NCBI GenBank assembly: GCA_003963365.1
Contig: RXJG01000001.1
Coordinates: forward strand, 124,001-188,000
Source: Sphingobacteriales bacterium
Lineage (GTDB): Bacteria > Bacteroidota > Bacteroidia > Chitinophagales > Chitinophagaceae
DNA length: 64,000 nucleotides
Direction: 5' to 3'
The notes under the pieces are model-generated. The model saw only the letters and a list, made by a program, of their open reading frames with translations, ran no database searches and had not been told where the DNA came from. The position numbers and the translations under genes were made by a program. This document shows, piece after piece, positions 26,965 through 35,303 of the stretch (positions are counted from its first letter, which is position 1; every line of letters begins with the position of its first letter).

Positions 26965-29578
26965 CGGTTTTTTTCTTTTGCTCCAAAGCTACAACTTCTG
27001 GTTTTGCGTTTTGCACAAATTTTTCATTGGTTAACTTCTTGTTAACCGAATTTAAAAAGCCTTTAAAATAATCCAGGTCTTTTAATAAAGTTTCTTTCTG
27101 TGAAGCTGTATCAATGGCTGTTTCTGCTTCAATAAAGAACTTATCTTTCTGAACAACGGTAGTAATTCCGCCAGCTACATTATCGCTCACAAAAATAATC
27201 TCATTTGCATTTACCTGTTTGGCTAATATGCTTTGAAAAGATAGGTATACATCTTTTTTGTCTGTTTGTATATTGAGCCTGATCTCCTCTTTTGGTTTGA
27301 GATTATTTTTAACTCTTGTGTCACGGATGGATGTAATCACTTCTTTTAATAGTGTTCCCTGCGCAAGAATTGCCAACTGCACATTGTCAACTGCCAGCTG
27401 CTGTTTAATTGTTAAATCATCATCAGCAGAACGTTGTTTCAACTGGTGATAAACTTCTTCTGTAATAAACGGCATGAAAGGATGTAACAACTGCATTAAT
27501 TCCTCAAAGAACCCAACTGTTTTTTCATACACCGCTTTATCAATTGGTTGTTCAAAACCAGGTTTTACCCATTCCAGGTACCAACTGCAGAAATCATCCC
27601 ATATCAATGAATAAATCGTCTTCAATATTTCACTCAGTCGAAAATCTTTATATAACTCATCAACCTGTAGCTTAACTTCATTCAACCTGTTTTCAAACCA
27701 TGTAGTAGCAAAACTGTCGCCTGCCAACTGTCCACTGTCAACTCTGCTTTCCCACATCTTTACCAGCTTCAGTGCATTCCATATTTTGTTGTTGAAGTTT
27801 CTTCCCTGCTCATTACTGCTTTCATCCCACAACAAATCATTACCGGCAGGAGAGGAAATCATAATACCAAAGCGACAGGCATCGGCACCATATTTATCTA
27901 TTAGTTCTAATAAATCAGGTGAGTTGCCCAAACTCTTACTCATCTTTCTGCCCAGCTTATCCCGAACAATACCTGTAAAATAAACCTCACGAAAAGGCAG
28001 TTCGTGTTTGTATTCAAATCCGGCCATTATCATTCGTGCCACCCAGAAGAAAATAATTTCTGGTGCAGTAACTAAAGTATTGGTAGGATAGTAGTATTTT
28101 ATCTCATCATTACCTGGATTGCTGTAACCTTTAAATACTTCAAAAGGCCAGAGCCAACTGCTAAACCATGTATCGAGGCAATCCTCATCCTGCTTAATCT
28201 CTTCTATTTTTACTTTTGAATTTTTACTTTTGAATTGTTCAATCGCTTCATCCAGTGTTTTAGCAACTACAAAACTTCCATCCGCTGTATACCATGCAGG
28301 AATACGATGCCCCCACCATAACTGGCGACTAATACACCAGTCTTTTATATTCTCCATCCAATGCCGATAGAGATTTTTAAACTTTACCGGGTAAAACTTT
28401 ATATCATCTTCCACCACTGCTTTCAACGCCGGGCCACTGATTTTTTTCATATCAACCCACCATTGCAAACTTAATCTTGGTTCTACCACCACATCCGTTC
28501 TTTCACTGTAACCCACTTCACTGGTATAATCTTCAATCTTTACAATATGACCAGCTTCTTCTAACAGCTTAATAATTTTCTTTCTTGCTTCAAATCTTTC
28601 TTCCCCTACTAATATCTGTGCGTCTTCATTAAGTGTTCCGTCTTCATTAAAAATATCAACTACCTCCAGGTTGTGCTTTTGCCCCAGCTGATAGTCGTTC
28701 ATATCATGAGCAGGCGTAACCTTTAATGCTCCGGTTCCAAACTCCATCGTAACATAATCATCGGTAATAATAGGAATGCGGCGATTGATTAAAGGCACAA
28801 AAGCAAATTTGCCATGCAGGTGTTTATAGCGTTCGTCATTTGGATGTACACATATAGCTGTATCACCCATAATGGTCTCAGGACGAACAGTGGCGATAGT
28901 AATGAAGTTGACAGATGACGGTTGACGGTTGACGGTACTGTCATCTGTCAACTGTGAACTGTCATCTATAAAATACTTCAAATGATACAACTTCTGCTGC
29001 GTCTCCTTGCGAATCACTTCCTCATCACTTAGCGCCGTCTTCGCTTTTACATCCCAGTTAATCATCCGCTTGCCACGGTAGATATAACCTTTGTTATATA
29101 AATCAATGAATACATTAATTACACTTTCGTAATAATCCGGGTCCATGGTGAAGGTGGTACGGTCCCAATCCAAACTGCAGCCCAGTTTTTTCAACTGCTG
29201 TAAAATAATGCCGCCATATTTTTCTTTCCATTCCCAGGCATATTTCAAAAACTCATCTCTGCTTAAAGAAGCTTTTTGAATACCTCTTTCACGAAGCATC
29301 TGCACCACTTTGGCTTCAGTGGCAATAGAAGCATGATCGGTACCCGGTACCCAGCAGGCATTTTTTCCCTGCATACGGGCACGGCGAATCAATATATCCT
29401 GTATGGTATTGTTTAAACAGTGACCCATATGCAACACACCGGTTACATTGGGCGGGGGAATAACAATCGTGTACGGTTCCCTTTCATCGGGTTGGCTGTT
29501 GAAATAACGCTTGTCCAGCCAGTGCTGGTACCATTGCTGTTCGGATTGTTGATGGTCAAAATTTTTACTCAGTTCCAT
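26912..29578 (-). CDS. valS: Valyl-tRNA synthetase with repeat-derived insertions
   Basis: 888 residues, full length. It charges tRNA-Val; the editing domain removes threonine. Signatures: HMGH at 50-53 within PPPNVTGVLHMGHCLNN, class I catalytic core, CP1 editing domain (VRPETIMGDTA, GTGALKVTPAHDMND), KMSKS at 545-549 and a C-terminal coiled coil (about 815-885). Three short segments (about 204-224, 449-461 and 610-624) are encoded by low-complexity word repeats and fall in surface loops; the first has no counterpart in typical ValRS between LYHLKY and ATVRPET. A low-complexity leader precedes the ATG. The window also contains an intact tRNA-Val. Confidence 0.97.
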   Translation of the reverse strand: MELSKNFDHQQSEQQWYQHWLDKRYFNSQPDEREPYTIVIPPPNVTGVLHMGHCLNNTIQDILIRRARMQGKNACWVPGTDHASIATEAKVVQMLRERGIQKASLSRDEFLKYAWEWKEKYGGIILQQLKKLGCSLDWDRTTFTMDPDYYESVINVFIDLYNKGYIYRGKRMINWDVKAKTALSDEEVIRKETQQKLYHLKYFIDDSSQLTDDSTVNRQPSSVNFITIATVRPETIMGDTAICVHPNDERYKHLHGKFAFVPLINRRIPIITDDYVTMEFGTGALKVTPAHDMNDYQLGQKHNLEVVDIFNEDGTLNEDAQILVGEERFEARKKIIKLLEEAGHIVKIEDYTSEVGYSERTDVVVEPRLSLQWWVDMKKISGPALKAVVEDDIKFYPVKFKNLYRHWMENIKDWCISRQLWWGHRIPAWYTADGSFVVAKTLDEAIEQFKSKNSKVKIEEIKQDEDCLDTWFSSWLWPFEVFKGYSNPGNDEIKYYYPTNTLVTAPEIIFFWVARMIMAGFEYKHELPFREVYFTGIVRDKLGRKMSKSLGNSPDLLELIDKYGADACRFGIMISSPAGNDLLWDESSNEQGRNFNNKIWNALKLVKMWESRVDSGQLAGDSFATTWFENRLNEVKLQVDELYKDFRLSEILKTIYSLIWDDFCSWYLEWVKPGFEQPIDKAVYEKTVGFFEELMQLLHPFMPFITEEVYHQLKQRSADDDLTIKQQLAVDNVQLAILAQGTLLKEVITSIRDTRVKNNLKPKEEIRLNIQTDKKDVYLSFQSILAKQVNANEIIFVSDNVAGGITTVVQKDKFFIEAETAIDTASQKETLLKDLDYFKGFLNSVNKKLTNEKFVQNAKPEVVALEQKKKTDAEDKIRLIEESLRNLS
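27707..27751 (-). repeat. GACAGTTG-type word repeat inside valS
   Basis: On the coding strand the units GTTGACAGTG, GACAGTTGGCAG and GCGACAGTT follow one another. They encode roughly VDSGQLAGDS, a loop before the anticodon-binding domain. Same family as 28907-28969. Confidence 0.6.
28196..28234 (-). repeat. AATTCAAAAGTAAA-type word repeat inside valS
   Basis: Two units of AATTCAAAAGTAAAA in tandem on the coding strand, read in frame as FKSKNSKVKIEE just before the QDEDCLDTWFSS motif. The same words occur outside genes at 29583-29614 and 29740-29772. Confidence 0.65.
28907..28969 (-). repeat. GACAGTTGACAG/CCGTCAAC word repeat inside valS
   Basis: About 63 bp of imperfect 7-9-bp units (GACAGTT, CACAGTT, GACAGAT, GACAGTA, then CCGTCAACC twice), encoding the 21 residues from about 204 to 224. 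In frame, no stop, and located in the editing-domain entry where other ValRS proteins have only a few residues. Confidence 0.7.
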
Positions 29579-29582
29579 GCTA

Positions 29583-29614
29583 ATTCAAAAGTCAAAAGTT
29601 AAAAGTCAAAAAAG
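29583..29614 (-). repeat. Low-complexity leader repeat upstream of valS
   Basis: Reading toward valS the sequence is built of TTTTGACTTTTAACTTTTG and GACTTTTGAATT words and ends five bases before the ATG. No Shine-Dalgarno-like stretch is seen. The same words, in the same sense orientation, precede the divergent exonuclease gene. Confidence 0.7.
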
Positions 29615-29651
29615 AAGTTTACGCTAAAAATACTTCTCTTTTAAAGTGGCG

Positions 29652-29659
29652 CAAAAGTA
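29652..29659 (-). promoter_or_regulatory. Probable minus-7 box of the valS promoter
   Basis: TACTTTTG on the minus strand matches the TAnnTTTG box of Bacteroidota housekeeping promoters. A clear TTG element 19-21 bp upstream is not present. The predicted leader is about 65 nt and would include the word repeat. Confidence 0.4.
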
Positions 29660-29739
29660 AGAAATATACGGCAGAGCTTAAATTCATATTATTGCAGAAT
29701 AAGATGGTAAAAATTGGATTTCATCTGCTTTAACCGGGG

Positions 29740-29772
29740 CTTTTTACTTTTGAATTTTTAATTTTGACTTTT
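29740..29772 (+). repeat. Low-complexity leader repeat upstream of the DEDDh/GIY-YIG gene
   Basis: TTTTTACTTTTGAATTTTTA and ATTTTGACTTTTC run up to the ATG at 29774. It is the inverted counterpart of 29583-29614, so both divergent genes carry this repeat in sense orientation next to the start codon. Confidence 0.7.
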
Positions 29773-29773
29773 C

Positions 29774-31177
29774 ATGGAATTCGCCATTATTGATATTGAA
29801 ACTACAGGTGGTTATGCCTCTGCCAATGGCATTACCGAAATAGCCATTTATATTCATAATGGCACCGAGATTGTACAGCATTATGAAACCCTCATCAACC
29901 CGGTACAGGCTATTCCAAGATATATACAGGCATTAACCGGTATTACCAATGAAATGGTGGCGAATGCACCGGTGTTTGAAAATGCCGCAAGAGAGATATT
30001 TGAACTGTTGCAGGGAAGAATATTTGTAGCGCATAATGTAAACTTCGATTACTCTTTTGTAAAACATCATCTGGATGTGAACGGATATACACTCAATTCA
30101 CCCAAATTGTGTACCGTTCGCTTGGGCAAAAAAGTATTTCCGCAGTTACCATCTTATAGTTTGGGTAATCTTTGCCGTTCGCTCAATATAGAAATTGAAA
30201 ACCGGCACAGGGCGGGAGGAGATTGTTTTGCTACGGTAAAGTTGTTTGAAAAGATATTAGCCAATGGCGGACTCACCCATATTGAGCAGGCATTAAAACG
30301 TGGCTCAAGAGAACAGTATTTGCCCTTGCATTTAGATAAAAGTGAAATTGATAAACTGCCTTACACACCCGGTGTATATTATTTTCTCGATCAGAAAGGA
30401 AAGATTATTTATGTAGGCAAGGCAAAGAATTTAAAGTTCAGGGTAAGGAGTCATTTTACCGGGACGAATATTGGCCCTAACCGGCAGGAGTTTATCCGCA
30501 ATATTCATAAAATCAATTTTACTGAATGTGGTACGGAACTGATGGCAGCAGTATTTGAATGTACCGAGATAAAAAGATTATGGCCAAAATATAACCGTAG
30601 TTTAAAACGCTATGAAAGAGTATATGGTTTGTATATGTACGAAGATCGAAATGGTTATATGCGCCTCGTAATTGAAAAGAAGAAAAAGAACCTGCAGCCT
30701 GTTTACACATTCTCCTTATTGCTCGAGGGAAAACAACTGGTGCAAAAGATGATTGCTGAGTTTGAGCTTTGCCCCAAACTCTGCTATATACAAACAGACA
30801 ATGATGATTGTATTGGAGCCAATGGCAATCCCTGCCGTGGCGCCTGCTCCAAAAAAGAATCGCCGGAAGAATACAATACAAGAGTCTTTATGGCGGTGCA
30901 GCATATAAAAGAGTTTCTGCCAACCTTTGCTTTATTAGATGATAGTAAGCATAATGGTAAACAAGTTTGTTTGCTGATGGAAGAAGGAAGATTTTATGGG
31001 ATGGGTTATTTATCTTCTTCCTATAAAATACAAACGCTGGAAGACTTAAAAGAAAGATTAGAAGTACAGACAGATGTTGCTTATATCAGAACGCTGATAT
31101 TAAATCATGCACAGCAGTTTCCGCAAAAGCTGTTTAGTTTCCTTCCTCAGATTGCTATTAAGGAATTTAGTAGCTGA
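29774..31177 (+). CDS. DEDDh exonuclease fused to GIY-YIG (UvrC N-terminal-like) nuclease
   Basis: 467 residues. Residues 1-165 are a DnaQ-type 3'-5' exonuclease: Exo I FAIIDIETTGGYA (Asp, Glu), Exo II HNVNFDYSFV, Exo III with HRAGGDCFAT. Residues about 195-280 are a GIY-YIG domain of the UvrC/Cho kind (TPGVYYFLDQKGKIIYVGKAKNL, then TGTELMAAVFECTEIK). The rest (about 290-467) contains CIGANGNPCRGAC, near UvrC's cysteine region, but lacks the UVR and RNase H-like domains of UvrC. Similar fusions exist in mycobacteria and Bacteroidota and are thought to act in DNA repair. It is divergent from valS. Confidence 0.9.
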   Translation: MEFAIIDIETTGGYASANGITEIAIYIHNGTEIVQHYETLINPVQAIPRYIQALTGITNEMVANAPVFENAAREIFELLQGRIFVAHNVNFDYSFVKHHLDVNGYTLNSPKLCTVRLGKKVFPQLPSYSLGNLCRSLNIEIENRHRAGGDCFATVKLFEKILANGGLTHIEQALKRGSREQYLPLHLDKSEIDKLPYTPGVYYFLDQKGKIIYVGKAKNLKFRVRSHFTGTNIGPNRQEFIRNIHKINFTECGTELMAAVFECTEIKRLWPKYNRSLKRYERVYGLYMYEDRNGYMRLVIEKKKKNLQPVYTFSLLLEGKQLVQKMIAEFELCPKLCYIQTDNDDCIGANGNPCRGACSKKESPEEYNTRVFMAVQHIKEFLPTFALLDDSKHNGKQVCLLMEEGRFYGMGYLSSSYKIQTLEDLKERLEVQTDVAYIRTLILNHAQQFPQKLFSFLPQIAIKEFSS

Positions 31178-31259
31178 TATTACAACACCGCATAAATACC
31201 CAATTAACGGTATTGTATTTGCTGTTTTTTGTAATAACTTTATCGGCAAAACACAGTAT

Positions 31260-31742
31260 ATGTTTACAAAAGGTTTTGCCTGCGCCGGATTGTTTTTGTT
31301 GTTTCTTAGTTTTATAGGTAATGTGGTAAATGCCCAGGAATGTAGTCCAATTACAAGGACAGATTTAAAAAATAAGTTGATGGAACTGAGGTATACGGTA
31401 AAAGACCTGGAAACATCTCCCGGGAAAGAAAAATATGAGGTGCTTCACAAAACTATCAGCCTGAATGTACCGGTGTCTTACGAAATAAGTCCGAGTACAA
31501 ATTTTATCTGGCTTACTGTTTATCTTGGCCCTGCCACGAATGATTCTTCCGTAAATAATAAGCTTCTTCGGGAAAATGCAAAAGTGCAACCGGTACAGTT
31601 TTATATAACTGATTCTGGAAAATTAATGATGGGATTAGCTGTGGAGAACAGGGGTGTAACCAATGCTATTTTAAAACGTCACATTGATTTTATAATTGAT
31701 AAGGTAGGGAATACCGCATATATATGGCAGAGTAAAAATTAA
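31260..31742 (+). CDS. Predicted secreted protein, unknown function
   Basis: 160 residues from ATG 31260 (MFTKGFACAGLFLLFLSFIG), which gives a clear signal peptide ending near NAQ. The longer frame from 31107 would overlap the exonuclease gene and is rejected. The mature domain (about 26-160) includes YEISPSTNFIWLTVYLGPAT and NAILKRHIDFIIDKVGNTAY. No family is recognised. It lies 80 bp after the exonuclease gene and may be co-transcribed; it is convergent with aat. Confidence 0.7.
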   Translation: MFTKGFACAGLFLLFLSFIGNVVNAQECSPITRTDLKNKLMELRYTVKDLETSPGKEKYEVLHKTISLNVPVSYEISPSTNFIWLTVYLGPATNDSSVNNKLLRENAKVQPVQFYITDSGKLMMGLAVENRGVTNAILKRHIDFIIDKVGNTAYIWQSKN

Positions 31743-31753
31743 TAAAACTTGAA

Positions 31754-32404
31754 TCATTCCATCAATTCTTTCACCATCCTCAAAAAATCATCCCTGTCAA
31801 TCATCCCCGCACCCAAACTTTCCAAGTGCTCCGTATAAACCTGGCAGTCTATCAACTCAACGCCATCTTCTTGTAATTGCTGCACATATTTAATAAAAGC
31901 ATACTTGCTGGCATTACTCACTTTACTAAACATGCTTTCGCCAAAAAATATTTTTCTCAATCTTATTCCATATAAACCACCTACTAACTTCCCGTCTTTC
32001 CATGCCTCAGCACTATGTGCATAACCAAGCTGGTGCAGTTGGATATAAGCAGCTTTCATATCATCAGTTATCCATGTTCCATTTCCACCACCACGGTTTA
32101 TAGTTTTGCAATTGTCAATTACTTGTTCAAATGCTTTGTTAGTAGTAAATTCAAAAGCATTTCGTTTCAGCAATTGCTTCATGCTTTTGCTGATCTTAAT
32201 TTCATTGGGAAATAAAACAAACCTCGGGTCGGGGCTCCACCATTGTATCAGTTCATCATCATTAAACCACGGAAAGATACCGTTGCAATAAGCTAATAAT
32301 AATCTTTCTACAGATAAATCTCCGCCAATTGCCAGCAACCCATCTTCTTCTGCCAAATGAGGCGCAGGGAATATGAGCTTGTCAGTTAATAAATGAACAG
32401 GCAT
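31754..32404 (-). CDS. aat: Leucyl/phenylalanyl-tRNA--protein transferase
   Basis: 216 residues. The enzyme adds Leu or Phe from charged tRNA to proteins with N-terminal Arg or Lys, marking them for ClpS-ClpAP. Family motifs: [82 protein letters not shown] and LIDCQV. It lies 88 bp downstream of clpS on the same strand, so both parts of the bacterial N-degron route (tagging and recognition) are together. Confidence 0.96.
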   Translation of the reverse strand: MPVHLLTDKLIFPAPHLAEEDGLLAIGGDLSVERLLLAYCNGIFPWFNDDELIQWWSPDPRFVLFPNEIKISKSMKQLLKRNAFEFTTNKAFEQVIDNCKTINRGGGNGTWITDDMKAAYIQLHQLGYAHSAEAWKDGKLVGGLYGIRLRKIFFGESMFSKVSNASKYAFIKYVQQLQEDGVELIDCQVYTEHLESLGAGMIDRDDFLRMVKELME

Positions 32405-32490
32405 GGGGAAAATTAGAAATAAGAAATGAGAAATCAGGAATTAGAAAGTAAAACCACAAACAACAAACTACAAACTACAAACCACAAACT
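32405..32490 (-). repeat. Low-complexity spacer between clpS and aat
   Basis: On the minus strand it reads as six or so GTTTGTAGTTTGTG-type units and then TTTCTAATTCCTGATTTCTC-type units, ending at the aat ATG. Two separate word families abut. Neither stem-loop nor ribosome-binding site is apparent. Confidence 0.7.
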
Positions 32491-32492
32491 TC

Positions 32493-32795
32493 TTACGCTT
32501 CCACCATCTCTACGGTGGCCCCAATGCCTCTTTCAGTAATGGCATCGCACATTGGTTTTAGTTCATCATATGAGCCATTCTTAACAGCATATTTACCCTG
32601 GGTGTGAATGATCATGGCACATTGCTCTGCCTGTTCTTCAGTATGATGGCATATTTCAATTAATGTGGTTATTACCCATTCAAAAGTATTCACTTCATCG
32701 TTCCACACAATTAAAGTGCATGGGTCCTCCGTGTCAGTAAGTGTATCCCACTGTTCACTTTCATGATATTTAGTTTGATTTTTGCCCGAACCCAT
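32493..32795 (-). CDS. clpS: ClpS adaptor protein
   Basis: 100 residues. ClpS binds N-terminal Leu, Phe, Tyr and Trp and delivers such substrates to the Clp protease. Core motifs: LIVWNDEVNTFEWVI (the N-degron pocket region Asn-Asp), CHHTEEQAEQCAMIIHTQGKYAVKNG and the C-terminal strand GIGATVE. The N-terminal 20 residues are a flexible tail, as in other ClpS proteins. It heads the clpS-aat unit. In most Bacteroidota the Clp partner is encoded elsewhere. Confidence 0.95.
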   Translation of the reverse strand: MGSGKNQTKYHESEQWDTLTDTEDPCTLIVWNDEVNTFEWVITTLIEICHHTEEQAEQCAMIIHTQGKYAVKNGSYDELKPMCDAITERGIGATVEMVEA

Positions 32796-32963
32796 AACGA
32801 AGATTTAGTACAAAAATAATAGTTCTTTTTCAATATAAAAGCCGGGTTAACAAGTGGTAGCTTTTAGCGAATAATAATATTTTAACCGGATAAATTTATT
32901 GAGCAACAATTTATGCATGAAATTTGTCATATTCAGGTACTACTAAATTTCTGACCCAATACC

Positions 32964-35000
32964 ATGTTGCGCATACTAACCAGGAAAAAGCAATCAAGCA
33001 CACCCGACTCAACAAAAGAACGGGGCATCGTTCTGTCTCTTCAATCTGGCAACCGCAGTGTGGATTATTTAGTAGAGCTGGTTAGAAAAATTCGCCCCAC
33101 ATCTCCGGGCAATATTGAAGAAGCTGAAAAAAATTTCCAGGCATTATTATTCCGGTTACAGGACGATAAGTCTTTGTTATTTTCATTAAGGCGATCATTG
33201 CTTACACAATTTTTACGAACAGACCTTATTCCTGCACTTACTGAAAGCGGACTGATCAGTTCCCGGGGATTTGTGCAGGAGCTTTCAGCCAAGATCAAAC
33301 ATAAAGTTTTACCGGCATTAAAAAGAAGAGATGATTTTCTGTATGTAATTGAAAGAGTTTTTTACAAAAAGAAAGATTACCTGTGGGTGGAGGGAATGGA
33401 CAGCACCCTATGGGAAAAATTTTTTGAACTGATAGGAATACAAATCAATATGTCGGAACCGCAATTGATAAAACAATTGCAAAGTGCATTACAAATAGTT
33501 TCTTACCGCATTACTACACTGGGCCTTGAAAAAGAAATAACGCATCGTTATGATGATGTAAATGATGCAGTATTCCCTTTTATTGAACAAAACAGGCTGG
33601 TCAATCTTTTTATTGAAAGATATAACCAGCATTATAACAGCGATGAAAGTAAGCTGATACTTGGCAACCTTGCTGAGGCATTGCATAACTGTCGCCAGAG
33701 TCTGCAATGGATACACGATCAGCGCAGGGTATATGGAACCAGTTTGGCACAAACCTATGTGGTAAAAAGAGTGGAGCAGTTAATTGAGCGGATGTTTATT
33801 ATTGTGGATGCACTGGATATGAATAACAGTTTTAATACGGAAAGATTCATTCAGTATTTCCGCACTGTTATCCGTAATGAGAACCGCAAGAACAGTGTAA
33901 AAGAATTTTTATCAGAGAACCTTGGTTTACTGGCATATCAAATATCAGAGCATTCAGGAAGAAGGGGAGAGTCTTATATCACCACTACCCGTCGTGAATA
34001 CTGGAGTATTTTAAAAAGTGCCATGGGCGGGGGATTTATTATTTCATTTATTGCGATATTTAAAAACCTGTTAAGTAAAGTAACGGGCATCCCATTCTGG
34101 CAGGGAATGTTGTTTAGCGCTAACTATTCCATGGGTTTTATTTTAATACAGGAGAGTGGCTCAACATTAGCCACGAAGCAACCGGCATTCACTGCCTCAG
34201 CAGTTGCCAGTTCGCTGGATAGTGAAAAGCATAATGGTAAACCAGATTTATACAATCTTGCATTAACGGTTGCTAAAGTTTCAAGAAGCCAGATTGCTTC
34301 GTTTATTGGCAACCTCATTATTGTTTTTCCGCTTACTTATTTATTAGCCTGGTTATTTCACTGGGCAACAGGAATGAAAATAGCCGAAGGACAATATGCG
34401 GAAAAGATGCTGCTCAATCAGCATCCCTGGCAAAGCCCTGCTTTGTTATTTGCCTGCTTCACCGGTTTCTTTTTATTCCTCAGCGGAATTATTGCCGGGT
34501 ATGTAGAAAATTATGTGGTGTATGGAAAAATTGCTGAAAGAGTAAGGTTAAATCCCATTATCAAGAATAATATTTCTGAAAAGAAAATGATGTGGCTGGT
34601 TAATTACATTAATAATAGTTTGGGTGGATTGGCTGGTAATATTGCGTTGGGTTTCTTTTTAGGAATGGCATTTTTGGTTGGTCATATATTAGGAATACCA
34701 TTTGATATAAGACATATTACTATTTCGGCAGGAAATACTGCCATCGCCTTTTATGGATTAGATCATAATATTCCATTAGCATACGGACTTACGGTTTTTT
34801 ATGGTGTATTGCTTATTGGATTTCTTAATTTCCTTATCAGTTTTGGATTAGCATTTTATGTGGCTGTTAAATCAAGAGGTATACGGCTAAAAGATTATCC
34901 TGAGTTTTTAGGCATCTTATTTAAATATTTAAGAAAACATCCATCCGATTTTATTCGTCCGCACAAAACAGTTCGTTCAGCAGAAGAATTATTGACGTGA
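32964..35000 (+). CDS. Membrane protein of the 'site-specific recombinase' (Gcr/COG4389) family
   Basis: 678 residues. The N-terminal ~340 residues are soluble and helical; the C-terminal half has about six hydrophobic segments (FIISFIAIFKNLL, IASFIGNLIIVFPLTYLLAW, LLFACFTGFFLFLSG, NIALGFFLGMAFLVGHILG, YGLTVFYGVLLIGFLNFLI). The architecture and the SRREYW/TTRREYWSILKSAMGGG stretch fit the family labelled site-specific recombinase. No DDE, serine or tyrosine recombinase site is visible, and a membrane protein is an odd recombinase, so the name should be treated as historical. Its adjacency to the tRNA array looks fortuitous. Confidence 0.8.
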   Translation: MLRILTRKKQSSTPDSTKERGIVLSLQSGNRSVDYLVELVRKIRPTSPGNIEEAEKNFQALLFRLQDDKSLLFSLRRSLLTQFLRTDLIPALTESGLISSRGFVQELSAKIKHKVLPALKRRDDFLYVIERVFYKKKDYLWVEGMDSTLWEKFFELIGIQINMSEPQLIKQLQSALQIVSYRITTLGLEKEITHRYDDVNDAVFPFIEQNRLVNLFIERYNQHYNSDESKLILGNLAEALHNCRQSLQWIHDQRRVYGTSLAQTYVVKRVEQLIERMFIIVDALDMNNSFNTERFIQYFRTVIRNENRKNSVKEFLSENLGLLAYQISEHSGRRGESYITTTRREYWSILKSAMGGGFIISFIAIFKNLLSKVTGIPFWQGMLFSANYSMGFILIQESGSTLATKQPAFTASAVASSLDSEKHNGKPDLYNLALTVAKVSRSQIASFIGNLIIVFPLTYLLAWLFHWATGMKIAEGQYAEKMLLNQHPWQSPALLFACFTGFFLFLSGIIAGYVENYVVYGKIAERVRLNPIIKNNISEKKMMWLVNYINNSLGGLAGNIALGFFLGMAFLVGHILGIPFDIRHITISAGNTAIAFYGLDHNIPLAYGLTVFYGVLLIGFLNFLISFGLAFYVAVKSRGIRLKDYPEFLGILFKYLRKHPSDFIRPHKTVRSAEELLT

Positions 35001-35017
35001 TATTTTTAATAAAAAAT

Positions 35018-35047
35018 TTGGCAGAAATTAATACACCCTTATCTTTG
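35018..35047 (+). promoter_or_regulatory. Strong promoter of the tRNA-Val array
   Basis: TTTG ending at 35020, a 19-bp spacer and TATCTTTG at 35040-35047, an exact fit to the Bacteroidota consensus. The expected start (about 35054) lies 10 bp before the first tRNA-like repeat, so the intact tRNA would be transcribed after the three truncated copies. Confidence 0.75.
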
Positions 35048-35064
35048 CACTCCCAATAGAAAAA

Positions 35065-35303
35065 GGGAGTTTAGCTCAGTTGGTTTAGAGCATCCCGATT
35101 TACAATCGGGAGAGTCGGCGAAGAAAAAAGTTATTTTAAATATTGGGAGTTTAGCTCAGTTGGTTTAGAGCATCCCGATTTACAATCGGGAGAGTCGGCG
35201 AAAAAAAAAGTTATTTTAAATATTGGGAGTTTAGCTCAGTTGGTTTAGAGCATCCCGATTTACAATCGGGAGAGTCGGCGAAAAAAAAGTTATTTTAAAT
35301 ATT
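35065..35303 (+). repeat. Three tandem truncated tRNA-Val copies (pseudo-tRNAs)
   Basis: Units at 35065-35144, 35145-35224 and 35225-35303 (80, 80, 79 bp), almost identical. Each has the tRNA-Val 5' acceptor strand and D arm (GGGAGTTTAGCTCAGTTGG), then a different anticodon arm, CCCGA-TTTACAA-TCGGG, with the UAC anticodon kept, then AGAGTCGGCG and an A-rich spacer ending TTATTTTAAATATT. T arm and 3' acceptor strand are missing, so they cannot fold as normal tRNAs. Uniform spacers rule out CRISPR. Confidence 0.9.

Noticed and set aside
32964-35000. The 'site-specific recombinase' as the mobiliser of the tRNA array
   Set aside because: It is a membrane protein without a visible recombinase active site; the element's own tyrosine integrase explains the att sites.
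35065-35303. CRISPR-like regular array
   Set aside because: The 79-80-bp repeats have identical, not variable, intervening sequence and are plainly tRNA-derived; no cas genes are nearby.
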